Source of the DNA: an uncultured Roseovarius sp.
GTDB taxonomy: Bacteria; Pseudomonadota; Alphaproteobacteria; Rhodobacterales; Rhodobacteraceae
Reading direction: 5' to 3'
NCBI RefSeq assembly: GCF_947489715.1
Contig: NZ_CANLER010000001.1
Coordinates: 62,001-126,000, forward strand
DNA: 64,000 nucleotides
Shown here: piece after piece, positions 32,317-41,422 of the stretch
Position numbering within the stretch: the stretch's first letter is position 1
Layout of the letters: every line of letters starts with the position of its first letter
Translations under genes and position numbers: made by a program
Notes under the pieces: generated by a model
The model's database searches: none
The model's input: only the letters and a program-made list of their open reading frames with translations
Told to the model about the DNA's origin: nothing

Positions 32317-33729
32317 TTATTCGGTCGCGTCGGTTTCTTCGGTCAGCGCGCCATCCTGCCATTCGCCGCTGGTTTCTTCGCCGGTGGCATAGCGGATGGT
32401 GCCCTGTCCCTGACGTTTGCCGCGACGGAACATGCCCTCGTAGACGTCGCCGTTGAGATAGGTGGCGACACCTTGTCCGCTGATTTCACCGTTTTGCCAT
32501 TCGCCGGTGTATTTGAACCCGTCGGGCATGGTGATTGACCCCTGACCGTGGCGCTGGCCGTTATTGAACTGGCCTTTGTAAACGGTACCATCGGGGTAGG
32601 TGGCCGTGCCATTTCCCTGGCGCTGCCCCTCGACCCAGTCGCCTTCATAGCGGTAGCCGTCGGCATAGGTCATCACGCCGGTGCCGTGATTCTTGGCGTT
32701 CTTGAAATCGCCTTCATATACAAGCCCGTTGGGATAGCTGGCGCGTCCCTTGCCATCAATCACCCCATCAACCCATGACCCTTCATAGGTGGAACCGTCC
32801 GGATAGGTGATCTTGCCCTCGCCATTGGCCAGATCATCGCGGAATTCGCCCACATAGACCGAACCATCGGGGTAGGTGACAGTGCCCTGACCGGCGATCT
32901 TGCCCGCCACCCAGGTGCCTTCGTATTTATAGCCATCCGTACCGGTGAACGTGCCCTGACCATCGCGCAGATCGTCAAGGAACTGGCCCTCATAGACATC
33001 GCCATTGGCATAGGTCACGCGGCCTTGCCCCTCGCGCCGGCCGGCCACAAGCGTGCCCTCGTAGACATCGCCATTGGGTTGGGTCAGCTTGCCGGTGCCA
33101 TTGATCTGACCGTCTTTCCACAGGCCGGTATAGATCAGCCCGTCAGGCATGGTCAGCGTGCCTTGGCCTTCGCGCGCGCCGCGGGCCACATCGCCATCAT
33201 AGATCGCGCCATCGGGATAGGTGATCTTGCCGGTGCCTTCCTTGACGCCATTGACCCAATCGCCGTCATAGACATAGCCATTGGGGCTGGTCATCACGCC
33301 GCGACCCGAGTGCATGGCGTTGCGGAACCCTCCCTCATAGCGCACGCCGTTGGCATAAAGCGCGACGCCCTGGCCGGTGATCTTGCCATCCTCCCAGCTG
33401 CCCTCATAGGTGCCGCCATCGCTGAATACGATGATCCCGACACCCTGCGGTTTGCCCTTGGAGAATTCACCCTCGTAGACCGACCCGTTGGGGAAGCGGG
33501 CCACGCCCTTGCCCTTGATCTCACCCTCGACCCAGTCACCGGTATATTCATAGCCATTGGGCAGGGTGTAGGTGCCGGTGCCGTGCTGAAGGCCGTTCTT
33601 GAACGTGCCCTCATAAATCCCGCCATCATCGTATTGCTTGGTGCGAACCTCGGCATCCTGCGCGCCGAGCGCGGTGGCACCCATCAGTGCGGCCCCTAAA
33701 ATAACCGTTCTTGTCAGTGAAAATGTCAT
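32317..33729 (-). CDS. Exported MORN-repeat protein
   Basis: 470-residue secreted protein: a signal peptide (MTFSLTRTVILGAALMGATALGAQ) and then eighteen full 23-residue MORN repeats of the type G-x-x-Y-x-G-x-W/F-x-x-G-x-x-x-G-x-G-x-x-x-x-P-N/D, plus one degenerate unit and an acidic tail. Nearly the whole mature protein is one continuous MORN array, which would form a long beta-hairpin strip. MORN arrays bind lipids or proteins; the periplasmic role here is unknown. The frame is open to 33870, but ATG 33729 starts the signal peptide and has GGGGCAG upstream. The tandem repeats also create a DNA-level 69-base periodicity. Confidence 0.9.
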   Translation of the reverse strand: MTFSLTRTVILGAALMGATALGAQDAEVRTKQYDDGGIYEGTFKNGLQHGTGTYTLPNGYEYTGDWVEGEIKGKGVARFPNGSVYEGEFSKGKPQGVGIIVFSDGGTYEGSWEDGKITGQGVALYANGVRYEGGFRNAMHSGRGVMTSPNGYVYDGDWVNGVKEGTGKITYPDGAIYDGDVARGAREGQGTLTMPDGLIYTGLWKDGQINGTGKLTQPNGDVYEGTLVAGRREGQGRVTYANGDVYEGQFLDDLRDGQGTFTGTDGYKYEGTWVAGKIAGQGTVTYPDGSVYVGEFRDDLANGEGKITYPDGSTYEGSWVDGVIDGKGRASYPNGLVYEGDFKNAKNHGTGVMTYADGYRYEGDWVEGQRQGNGTATYPDGTVYKGQFNNGQRHGQGSITMPDGFKYTGEWQNGEISGQGVATYLNGDVYEGMFRRGKRQGQGTIRYATGEETSGEWQDGALTEETDATE

Positions 33730-33895
33730 CTCTGCCCCGAATTCCCCACCTCGCATGTCACGCGCGATTGCAGGAAATCTAGTGGACAGACTGGGGGCTG
33801 ACAACGGCTTTCGCTCAAATCGGCTTTCCCTTGCCCGCCGAAGGCCAAGTCGGCAACTTCCGGGCCGCAAAACCAGACCTTACTCTAACTGCTTG

Positions 33896-33974
33896 AAATT
33901 GTTTTTGGCACGAGGCTGTGAAAATCCACAGTATTATGTTATTCTGGTTGTACTTTATTTTAAAAAAACAATTT
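33896..33974. repeat. 11-bp inverted repeat flanking an A+T-rich promoter region
   Basis: AAATTGTTTTT at 33896-33906 is the exact reverse complement of AAAAACAATTT at 33964-33974. Between them lies an A+T-rich segment quite unlike the surrounding G+C-rich DNA. It ends 12 bases before the start of the small secreted peptide gene and includes its likely promoter. Confidence 0.6.
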
Positions 33975-33986
33975 TGGAGATATATT

Positions 33987-34112
33987 ATGAGAGCTTTTGC
34001 TATTGGTGTATTCCTTTCCGTTTTTGCAGGCGTGCCTGCAGTGATCAGCCAGGAAAAATGTCCCAACACGCATTACCTTTGCGGTGGTGTGGTGTGCTGT
34101 CCCAAAAATTAG
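33987..34112 (+). CDS. Small secreted cysteine-rich peptide (41 residues)
   Basis: A 41-residue frame with a signal peptide (MRAFAIGVFLSVFAGVPAVIS) and a mature part of about 20 residues containing four cysteines at 25, 32, 37 and 38, including a CC pair, suited to two disulfides in the periplasm or outside. TTGGAGA lies five to eleven bases before the ATG at 33987. The upstream region is strongly A+T-rich. A gene for an exported cysteine-containing protein begins ten bases after its stop, so the two are one unit. I do not recognise a family; a peptide toxin, signal or redox partner are all open. Confidence 0.65.
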   Translation: MRAFAIGVFLSVFAGVPAVISQEKCPNTHYLCGGVVCCPKN

Positions 34113-34122
34113 GATCAGAACC

Positions 34123-34860
34123 ATGTCTAAGAAAATTATGGCCCTTCTGGGGCTCGTAGGTGCATTGGCCCTTGGTCAACTCATCCTGCTGGATATCATC
34201 TATCCTGACGTTATCGCGGCCAATCGGTTTCCCCGACAAACGACAGCGTCCCCGGTGACTGCTGGCGACTTCGTTGTGATCGAGGCAGATGGTCCGCGGC
34301 GATTGTGTTCGGGGCAGGTTGTCGATGAGGAATTGGAAACGGATGACCGGACCGGAATTTACTTTAACCGTGTCGCCAAGAGCGTGTATTCGGTCGCGTC
34401 GCTTTTTGTTGATGAAGAGAAGGCGAGAGTGTTGACAACGAACAAGAGCATCGCGTTCTCGGGGCAGTCATCGGCGTTAAAGACGGGCCAGCCCGGATAT
34501 AACAGTTTGCAGGATTGTAAATGTAAAATTGCAGAGGCGTGGATGAACCAGCGCCAGGTCTGCATGGTGGAATCGTCGCTGGTGGAAACGGCCATCGTCG
34601 ATGTGGTTGACGGCTCTCCGACCGTACTCAGGCGCGTCAATCGCAGCATAGCCGTTTCGTTGAAGGCCGATCCGGTGATTTTGCCGGACTTTGTCTTTAA
34701 GCAATGCGGCTTTGAACGAAAAAACCCCTCTGCGGTACTGGGCCAGCAGATCAGTTGCGCGTCAAAGGGTAAAGAAGAGCAACAGATGCCGCTCGATGTG
34801 AAGTTACGCCGTTTGCTGGGCGTCATACAGAAAGAGCACCTGATCCTCGCGAGTAAATGA
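34123..34860 (+). CDS. Exported hypothetical protein, partner of the cysteine-rich peptide
   Basis: 245-residue protein with an N-terminal signal or anchor (KKIMALLGLVGALALGQLILLDII) and a mature part with six cysteines: RLCSGQ, QDCKCK, RQVCMV, KQCGF and ISCAS. The even number and the peptide gene just upstream suggest disulfide chemistry in the periplasm. It contains mixed alpha/beta-looking segments (AKSVYSVASLFVDEEKAR, ETAIVDVVDG) but no family I recognise. AGGATC precedes the ATG. Base composition is lower in G+C than the nadE gene that follows. No function can be assigned. Confidence 0.8.
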   Translation: MSKKIMALLGLVGALALGQLILLDIIYPDVIAANRFPRQTTASPVTAGDFVVIEADGPRRLCSGQVVDEELETDDRTGIYFNRVAKSVYSVASLFVDEEKARVLTTNKSIAFSGQSSALKTGQPGYNSLQDCKCKIAEAWMNQRQVCMVESSLVETAIVDVVDGSPTVLRRVNRSIAVSLKADPVILPDFVFKQCGFERKNPSAVLGQQISCASKGKEEQQMPLDVKLRRLLGVIQKEHLILASK

Positions 34861-34939
34861 GCGGCTGCGTCAGATTCAGGATCGCAAAACAGGTTACCAC
34901 TCACCGAGAGCTTCACGCTTTCACCTGTTCTGAAATCTG

Positions 34940-34955
34940 CTAAACCCGGGTTTAG
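34940..34955. promoter_or_regulatory. Perfect 16-bp palindrome upstream of nadE
   Basis: CTAAACCCGGGTTTAG reads identically on both strands and lies 44 bases before the nadE ATG. It may be an operator or, as RNA, a short hairpin; there is no following T-run. Confidence 0.5.
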
Positions 34956-34999
34956 TAGGTTTCGGAGCTGGTGCATCATTGGATGTGCGGGAAGTGAGC

Positions 35000-36658
35000 A
35001 TGAGAGAGCGTTTTCGGTTAACACTGGCACAGATGAACCCGACCGTGGGCGATCTGGACGGCAACGCCGTTCTGGCGCGCAAGGCGTGGGAGGCCGGGCG
35101 CGAAGCCGGGGCGAACATGGTCGCGCTGCCTGAGATGTTCATCACCGGCTACAACACCCAGGATCTGGTGATGAAACCGGCCTTTCATCAGGCGGCAATT
35201 GCAAAGCTGGAAGAGCTGGCGCGTGACTGTGCCGATGGGCCTGCATTGTCCATCGGCGGGCCGGCCCTGGAAGGAGCGGGGCTTTATAACGCCTATTACG
35301 TGCTAAAAAATGGCCGCACCAGTGCACGGGTGCTGAAGCATCATCTGCCCAATGAAACCGTCTTTGACGAGGTCCGAATTTACGATGCGGCCGAGGTGGG
35401 CGGGCCGTATGTGGTGGATGATGTGCGCGTCGGCAGCCCGATCTGCGAGGATAGCTGGCACGAGGATGTGCCCGAGACGCTGGCCGAAACAGGGGCAGAA
35501 TTTCTGCTGGTGCCGAATGGTTCGCCCTACTACCGAAACAAGATGGAGGTGCGGCAGAACCTGATGGTGTCGCGCGTGATCGAAACGGGGCTGCCGCTGA
35601 TTTATTTGAACCTCGTGGGTGGGCAGGACGATCAGGTTTTTGACGGCGGCACCTTTGTGCTGAACCCGGGCGGTGAATTGGCCTTGCAGATGCCGGTGTT
35701 CGAGGAGGCGATTGCCCAGCTGGACCTGGTGCGAGGTGACGAGGGCTGGCGCGCCGAAAAGGGTGATCTTGCCCCGATTCCAGATGCTTATGAGCAGGAT
35801 TACAATGCAATGGTGTTGTCCCTGCGGGATTACATGCGCAAGACCGGGTTCAAGAAAGTGCTGCTGGGGCTGTCAGGCGGGATCGATTCAGCCATCGTGG
35901 CGACGATTGCGGCGGACGCCTTGGGCGCTCAGAATGTGCGCTGCGTCATGCTGCCTTCGGAATATACCAGTCAGGCGTCGCTGGAGGATGCCAAGCACGT
36001 CGCTGAAAATCTGGGCTGCCGCTATGATTTTGTTCCCATTTCCGAGGCGAGGGGCGCGGTTACGAACACGCTTGCACCGCTGTTCGAGGGGACCGAGCCG
36101 GGGCTGACTGAGGAGAATATCCAGTCGCGCCTGCGGGGGTTATTGTTGATGGCGCTGTCGAACAAATTCGGTGAGATGTTGTTGACCACCGGCAATAAAT
36201 CCGAGGTCGCGGTGGGCTATGCCACGATTTATGGCGACATGGCGGGCGGCTATAATCCGATCAAGGACATGTATAAAACCCGTGTGTTTGACATCTGTCG
36301 CTGGCGCAATGCCAACCACCGGGACTGGATGATGGGGCCCGCGGGCGAGGTCATTCCGCCCAATGTGATCCAGAAGCCGCCTTCGGCCGAACTGCGCGAG
36401 GATCAGAAAGACAGCGATTCACTGCCCGACTATCCGGTGCTGGACGGTATTCTGAACATTCTGGTGGATCAGGACGGCTCAATCGCCGATTGCATCGCGG
36501 CGGGCTATGACAGGGCAGACGCGAAGAAGGTCGAACACCTGCTTTATATCAGCGAATACAAGCGCTTCCAATCGGCCCCGGGCACGCGCCTGAGCAAGAA
36601 GGCCTTCTGGCTGGATCGTCGCTATCCCATCGTGAACCGGTTTCGGGATGAGAGTTGA
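35000..36658 (+). CDS. nadE: Glutamine-dependent NAD+ synthetase
   Basis: 552-residue two-domain enzyme that amidates nicotinic acid adenine dinucleotide to NAD+. The N-terminal nitrilase-type glutaminase has the Glu-Lys-Cys triad: E45 in LPEMFITGY, K113 in VLKHHLPN, C149 in SPICEDSW. The C-terminal synthetase has the pyrophosphate loop SGGIDS at 292-297 and TTGNKSEVAVGY. The alternative TTG at 34979 would add seven residues; the ATG at 35000 has GGGAAG upstream. The length is normal for the bacterial glutamine-dependent type. It is convergent with the GGDEF gene, 12 bases between stops. Confidence 0.95.
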   Translation: MRERFRLTLAQMNPTVGDLDGNAVLARKAWEAGREAGANMVALPEMFITGYNTQDLVMKPAFHQAAIAKLEELARDCADGPALSIGGPALEGAGLYNAYYVLKNGRTSARVLKHHLPNETVFDEVRIYDAAEVGGPYVVDDVRVGSPICEDSWHEDVPETLAETGAEFLLVPNGSPYYRNKMEVRQNLMVSRVIETGLPLIYLNLVGGQDDQVFDGGTFVLNPGGELALQMPVFEEAIAQLDLVRGDEGWRAEKGDLAPIPDAYEQDYNAMVLSLRDYMRKTGFKKVLLGLSGGIDSAIVATIAADALGAQNVRCVMLPSEYTSQASLEDAKHVAENLGCRYDFVPISEARGAVTNTLAPLFEGTEPGLTEENIQSRLRGLLLMALSNKFGEMLLTTGNKSEVAVGYATIYGDMAGGYNPIKDMYKTRVFDICRWRNANHRDWMMGPAGEVIPPNVIQKPPSAELREDQKDSDSLPDYPVLDGILNILVDQDGSIADCIAAGYDRADAKKVEHLLYISEYKRFQSAPGTRLSKKAFWLDRRYPIVNRFRDES

Positions 36659-36670
36659 GGCAGCTAAATT

Positions 36671-38182
36671 TCAGCCATGCCGTGACGTAGCGACGTTGAC
36701 GCAATTGCGGCCATCATCTTTGGAGCGGTAGAGCGCGTCATCCGCAGCGCTCAGCAAATCCTGAGGCAAGGCGCCATGATCGGGATAGGCCGCGACACCT
36801 ACCGAGATGGTCACACGGGGCAAAATATCCGATCCGTAGCGTACCTGTACATCTTCAACGGCGGTGCGCAGCGTTTCGCCCGCTTTCCGCGCCTCTTCCA
36901 AAGTGGCACCGGGCAGCAGAACGGTAAATTCTTCGCCGCCGAAACGACAGGGGATCTGCCCTTCGCTGAATTGATCATACATCCGTTCGGCAATGGCGCG
37001 CAGCACCATGTCGCCCGCATCATGGCCGTGATTGTCGTTGAAGGCTTTGAACTTGTCCGCATCAAATGACAGGATGCTGAACTTGCCATTCTTGCGTCGT
37101 GCCATAGTCAGTTCGGTCCGCAACGCTTCGAGGAAATAGCGACGATTATAAAGCCCGGTCAGAGGATCGCGGGTGGATTGATCGTGCAATTCGTCACGGA
37201 GTTTTACATTGGCGATGGCGAGGCTGATATGTTCACCGCATTGCACCGCGAAATGTTGCGCCGCATCGAGCGCCTTGCGATCATCATTGGCGTCAAAGCG
37301 TATATGCAAAAGCCCGACAGTGTCGCCATGCGCCACGATGGGAATGCAAAGATAATCCTGCATTTCTTCTGGCTGAGGTTGATCTTTGACATGTCGACAG
37401 GGAAATGAGATTTCCTGATTGTCATACCGATAGTGCCGACCACGCCGCAGCGCCCAGCAGCTGTCGGGTGCGATATGGTCGTGCAAGGCTGATGATCCCC
37501 AATCGCAGGCACCGTCCAGCACGTCGCGGGAATTGGAATAAAGATACAATTCGCCTACTGATCCAGGCAACAGTTTGGAGATAAAAATAACAACAATTTC
37601 AAATAGTTCTTCAAGGCTTTTACAGCATTGCAGCCATTCGTCCAGCTCGGCCAGCAACTTTGCCTCTTGCTGATGGGCGCGGGTGTCCTGTAAGGCGTCC
37701 AACGCCTGAACCTCGGCGGTTTCGGCACGTTTCTTGGCCTCGGCCAGATCGGCAGCAGCGCGGCGCGCCTGGCTTACATCGGTGAAGGTGACCACATGAC
37801 CGCCATCGGGTAGCGGTCGTGCATTTGTGGCGATCACCCGGCCAGAGGGCAGGGTGCGGTCAAATTCAAACGGGGCGCCGGAGGCAAAATACGCTTCGAC
37901 CTGTTCCACCCGCTCTTGAGAAAGCTCGCCCCGGGCGATGGCGGATTTCAGGAAGTCGCGCCGCCGCCGACCCGGGTAAAGCTCATCCCGAGCAAGCTCC
38001 ATCACCGCAAAGACGCGGTCATTATACATGGTGCAGCGCGCATCGTCGGACCACACCAGAACGCCTTGTTCCATTGAGTTCAGAATGTTCATCGCCAGCT
38101 CGGAATCGAGCAATTGCGATTGCGCCTCTGCGCTGACATTCTGCAAAGTGATACCGTTGGCCAAAACCGGACCCCAAATCAT
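36671..38182 (-). CDS. PAS-GAF-GGDEF diguanylate cyclase
   Basis: 503-residue signalling protein. A PAS domain lies around residues 30-140 (MEQGVLVWSDDARCTMYND...GGHVVTFTDVSQAR), a coiled linker at 140-175, a GAF-like domain at about 180-330, and a GGDEF domain at 340-500 with the start DPLTGLYNRRYF, the metal aspartate in SFDADKFKAFND, and the active-site GGEEF near 416-420. It should make cyclic di-GMP from two GTP in response to a small-molecule or redox/light cue. No EAL domain or membrane segment is present. The RxxD inhibitory site is not at the usual five-residue distance from GGEEF. GGAG precedes the ATG. Confidence 0.92.
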   Translation of the reverse strand: MIWGPVLANGITLQNVSAEAQSQLLDSELAMNILNSMEQGVLVWSDDARCTMYNDRVFAVMELARDELYPGRRRRDFLKSAIARGELSQERVEQVEAYFASGAPFEFDRTLPSGRVIATNARPLPDGGHVVTFTDVSQARRAAADLAEAKKRAETAEVQALDALQDTRAHQQEAKLLAELDEWLQCCKSLEELFEIVVIFISKLLPGSVGELYLYSNSRDVLDGACDWGSSALHDHIAPDSCWALRRGRHYRYDNQEISFPCRHVKDQPQPEEMQDYLCIPIVAHGDTVGLLHIRFDANDDRKALDAAQHFAVQCGEHISLAIANVKLRDELHDQSTRDPLTGLYNRRYFLEALRTELTMARRKNGKFSILSFDADKFKAFNDNHGHDAGDMVLRAIAERMYDQFSEGQIPCRFGGEEFTVLLPGATLEEARKAGETLRTAVEDVQVRYGSDILPRVTISVGVAAYPDHGALPQDLLSAADDALYRSKDDGRNCVNVATSRHG

Positions 38183-38230
38183 TACCCGGCTCCGGTTTAC
38201 CCTTATTTCATTGCAAATTAGTGAACGATA

Positions 38231-39151
38231 TCACAGTGAAAGCTGATAGCTTTCGGGCGTGTAGACATAGCCTTTGCCGTGCTTTTCGACGTAACCGACC
38301 GCAGGCCAGGGCATGTGATAGCCGACAAAGGGGATGCGATCCGCGGCCATCATGTCCAACAGGCGGACGCGTGTCGTGGCGGCGGCCTGTTTATCCATGT
38401 CAAACTTGACCTCCCATTCGGGATGGGCCAGCGACCAGACATAGTGATTGGCAAAATCCGCCGCGATCAGAAGCTGCTGACCATTGCTCTCGATCATATA
38501 GGTCATGTGACCCGGCGTATGGCCGAACGCCTCAACCGCGGTGATGCCAGGGGCGGCGCTGTTGCCGGGATCAATCATCTCAGCTTTGTCCGCCAAGGGC
38601 TTCATATTACTGTTGAATTTCTCATTCTCCATCGCAACCCACGCATCGTATTCCACAGCACCGGTGATATAACGTGCCTTTGGGAATGTGGCGGTTCCAT
38701 CGCGCATCAACCCGCCGATATGGTCGCCGTGCATATGGGTGATGACCACGATATCAATCTGATCAGGAGAATACCCCGCAGCGGCCAGCGCGCTGGTGAT
38801 ATCGGTGCTGCTGAGGCCAGTGTCGAAAAGCACGAGTTCAGAACCGGTGTTGACCACCGTGGGTGTAAAGAAGAACCGGGCCTGGTCGGTCGGCAGATTG
38901 GCCGCCTCGGAGACTTGTGCGAATTCCTCAGCGCCGACATTGAGGCCGAAAATAGAATGCGGGTCAGGGCGGGGGAAACTGTTTGAAAGCAAAGTTGTAA
39001 CCTCAAAATTTCCCAGCATGAAACGGTTATATTTTGTTGTCGAAGGTCCCAGCATCGGTGCCGCTGCGTTGGCGGATTGAGCCAGTGGAATCAGGGGCAG
39101 GGCCGCGCTGGATGCGATCAGGCTGCGGCGGGTCAGGTTTGATGTGGTCAT
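38231..39151 (-). CDS. Tat-exported metallo-beta-lactamase-fold hydrolase
   Basis: 306-residue protein with a twin-arginine signal (NLTRRSLIASSAALPLIPL, cleavage near SANAAAP), so it folds in the cytoplasm before export. The complete zinc motif THMHGDHIGG is near residues 140-149, a further histidine in FGHTPGHMTY, an aspartate in IAADFANHY, and VGYHMPWP near the end, all in MBL-fold order. It resembles the quorum-quenching lactonase/hydrolase class of MBL proteins (NTGSELVLFDTGLSS), but the substrate is not evident. GGAGG precedes the ATG. It stands alone between the GGDEF gene and a divergent DUF1801 gene. Confidence 0.9.
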   Translation of the reverse strand: MTTSNLTRRSLIASSAALPLIPLAQSANAAAPMLGPSTTKYNRFMLGNFEVTTLLSNSFPRPDPHSIFGLNVGAEEFAQVSEAANLPTDQARFFFTPTVVNTGSELVLFDTGLSSTDITSALAAAGYSPDQIDIVVITHMHGDHIGGLMRDGTATFPKARYITGAVEYDAWVAMENEKFNSNMKPLADKAEMIDPGNSAAPGITAVEAFGHTPGHMTYMIESNGQQLLIAADFANHYVWSLAHPEWEVKFDMDKQAAATTRVRLLDMMAADRIPFVGYHMPWPAVGYVEKHGKGYVYTPESYQLSL

Positions 39152-39251
39152 GGAAGCCTCCGGGTTGGGTCAGGATCAAGATAGTACAGGTTGATGACAG
39201 CGGTTAGAGGATCACGCTAATGTGAGGATATGCACCAATGGGAGAGGGGCC

Positions 39252-39680
39252 ATGAGCGGCAATAAAACCCAAGTGACCGATCAAAAGCCAGCGGATTTCA
39301 TCGCGTCGGTTGAGCCAGAGCGGCGGCGATTAGATGGAGAGGTTTTATTGAAATTTTTCAATGATTTAACGGGCTATCTTCCAGTGATGTGGGGGCCTTC
39401 GATCGTGGGATATGGCCGGTATCACTATACGTATGCCACGGGACGAGAGGGAGAATTCCTGGCGACCGGGTTCAGCCCGCGCAAGGCCAGTCTGAGCCTC
39501 TATATCATGCCGGGATACCAGGATTACGGAGAGATTCTGAGCCGGTTGGGCAAACACAAATTGGGTAAGTCTTGTCTCTACGTCAATAAGCTTGCGGATG
39601 TGGATATGGATGTGCTGGCCGAGCTGGTGCAGACCGGGCTTCGGGATCTGGACAAGATCTGGACCGTGCATCCGACATAA
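39252..39680 (+). CDS. DUF1801 domain protein
   Basis: 142-residue soluble protein with the DUF1801 (YdhG-like) fold: ADFIASVEPERRRLDGEVLLKFF, the MWGPSIVGYGRYHYTY motif, FSPRKASLSLYIMPGY and a final LGKSCLYVNKLADVDMDVL segment, all in the family order. Function is unknown in the family; members are small single-domain proteins often annotated as iron-chaperone-like by structural resemblance. GGGAGAGG precedes the ATG at 39252; the open frame upstream has no ribosome site. Monocistronic and convergent with gltX. Confidence 0.9.
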   Translation: MSGNKTQVTDQKPADFIASVEPERRRLDGEVLLKFFNDLTGYLPVMWGPSIVGYGRYHYTYATGREGEFLATGFSPRKASLSLYIMPGYQDYGEILSRLGKHKLGKSCLYVNKLADVDMDVLAELVQTGLRDLDKIWTVHPT

Positions 39681-39707
39681 CCTGTCAGAAGCCTGAGCCA
39701 GGTCACG

Positions 39708-41033
39708 TCAGTTTTTGGCCTTGATCTTCTGCAAGAGCGGCAAGACCTGCGCCATATCAGGCCCGTGCGCCTGACCGGTCAGCGCTTTGCGCAGCGGCAT
39801 GAACAGGCCACGCCCCTTGCGCCCAGTGGCTTCTTTTACGGCCGCTGTCCAATTGCCCCAGCTATCGCCGTCATAAGGGCCTTCCGGCAGCAAAGCCAAA
39901 GCCTCGGCCACGAACGCGCGATCCTCATCGTCGATCACCGGCTCGGCGCCGTCGCGGAACATCTCCCACCACCCGTCAAGATCGTGCAGCGTGGTGATGT
40001 TTTCCCGGGTTACCGCCCAGAAATGCAGGGCCAGGTCCTCGGGCACGCCTAGTGCTGCGATGCGTGCCTGCACCGCCTCGAAAGGCAGGCCCTGAAGGTA
40101 TTTCGCGGTCAGCGGGAACAGGTCCTGCACGTCGAACTTGGTGGGGGCGGCGCCGAAATGGTCCAGATCGAAGCCTTCGATCAGCTCCGCCATTTCGGTG
40201 CGCAGCTCGACCGGGTCGCTGGAGCCCAGTCGCGCCATCAGGCTGAGCAGCGCCATCGGCTGCACGCCCTGTTCGCGCAGGTCGCGCAGCGCCAGTGTGC
40301 CCAGCCGTTTCGACAGGCTTTCGCCCTGTGGACCGGTCAGCAAGGAATGATGCGCAAAGCTTGGAACGGTGCCGCCCAGGGCCTCGATGATCTGGATCTG
40401 CGTCGCGGTGTTGGTCACATGATCCGAGCCGCGCACCACATGGGTCACGCCCATTTCGGTGTCATCGACGACCGAGGCGATGGTATAAAGCACCTGCCCA
40501 TCAGCCTTGATCAGCACCGGGTCGCTGACACTGGCCGCATCAATCGAGATATCGCCCAGAATGCCGTCTTTCCACTCGATCCGTTCCTGATCAAGCTTGA
40601 ACCGCCAGACACCGCTGCCGCGTTCGGCGCGCAGGGCGTCCTTCTCGGCTTCGCTCAGCGACAGGGCGGCGCGGTCGTAGACCGGCGGCATGCCCATGTT
40701 GAGTTGCTTCTTGCGCTTCAGGTCTAGTTCCGTGGGTGTCTCGAACGCCTCGTAGAACCGTCCCATCTCGCGCAGCTTGTCAGCGGCCTCGGCATAGCGA
40801 TCCAACCGCTGCGACTGCCGCTCGATCCGGTCCCAATGCAGGCCCAGCCATTCCAGGTCCTGTTTAATCCCGTCGACATATTCCTCTTTCGAGCGTTCCG
40901 GGTCGGTATCGTCGATCCGCAGGATGAACGTGCCGCCGGATTTGGCAGCGATCAGATAGTTCATCAGCGCGGTGCGCAGGTTGCCCACATGGATGTAACC
41001 GGTGGGGGACGGGGCAAAACGGGTGGTGGTCAT
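39708..41033 (-). CDS. gltX: Glutamate--tRNA ligase
   Basis: 441-residue class I synthetase that charges tRNA-Glu. The HIGH-type motif reads YIHVG at residues 13-17 after FAPSPTG, the KMSKS-type motif reads SLSKRLG near residue 240, and VVRGSDHVTNT is the conserved stretch before it. At 441 residues it is shorter than the second, longer GltX type that many alphaproteobacteria also have, so this may be one of two paralogues. The ATG begins MTTTRFAPS. Downstream the gene is convergent with DUF1801 (27 bases); upstream lies a 389-base gap (41034-41422) in which I find no gene, RNA or clear repeat. Confidence 0.95.
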   Translation of the reverse strand: MTTTRFAPSPTGYIHVGNLRTALMNYLIAAKSGGTFILRIDDTDPERSKEEYVDGIKQDLEWLGLHWDRIERQSQRLDRYAEAADKLREMGRFYEAFETPTELDLKRKKQLNMGMPPVYDRAALSLSEAEKDALRAERGSGVWRFKLDQERIEWKDGILGDISIDAASVSDPVLIKADGQVLYTIASVVDDTEMGVTHVVRGSDHVTNTATQIQIIEALGGTVPSFAHHSLLTGPQGESLSKRLGTLALRDLREQGVQPMALLSLMARLGSSDPVELRTEMAELIEGFDLDHFGAAPTKFDVQDLFPLTAKYLQGLPFEAVQARIAALGVPEDLALHFWAVTRENITTLHDLDGWWEMFRDGAEPVIDDEDRAFVAEALALLPEGPYDGDSWGNWTAAVKEATGRKGRGLFMPLRKALTGQAHGPDMAQVLPLLQKIKAKN

Positions 41034-41422
41034 CGGCTCTCTCCTGGCTCAACCGGCAGATGTCACAGCCACGCCCGATTGTCCAGAATGCCACGCCTCT
41101 GTCAGGAAAGATGGATTGCGTGCTATTCTTTGTCTTTTGGACAAAAGCACTTAGGAAAAGTCGTGTAGGCGGAACAGCTGGCCGAATTTCAGGGCCTTAG
41201 CGAAATTGTCGTTGCGGTCTACAGTTCAGCGTTGGGGAAGCCTCCCACTGACCGCAAGACCCTTGGTAGCATGAATGATCAGAACGATCGCCCGCGCGAA
41301 TCTGCCCTCTACCTTGATTGCGCCGCGGGCCACCGGTCTTTGCACTGATCATGAGGCGCTAAGAAATCTGCGTATGAGGCAGGGTGACGTTATAGAACGA
41401 GCAGATTTCCGAGCGCGGTCTT

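Noticed and set aside
33025..33699. 224-codon frame opposite the MORN protein
   Set aside because: Its repeats only mirror the MORN codon periodicity.
32317..33729. CRISPR-like or tandem DNA repeats
   Set aside because: The 69-base periodicity comes from MORN protein repeats; units are diverged and there are no spacers.
41034..41422. Possible RNA gene or small ORF in the gap before gltX
   Set aside because: Short hairpins (such as CTTTTGGACAAAAG) and a 25-codon frame at 41271 occur, but none has a ribosome site, tRNA fold or repeat support.
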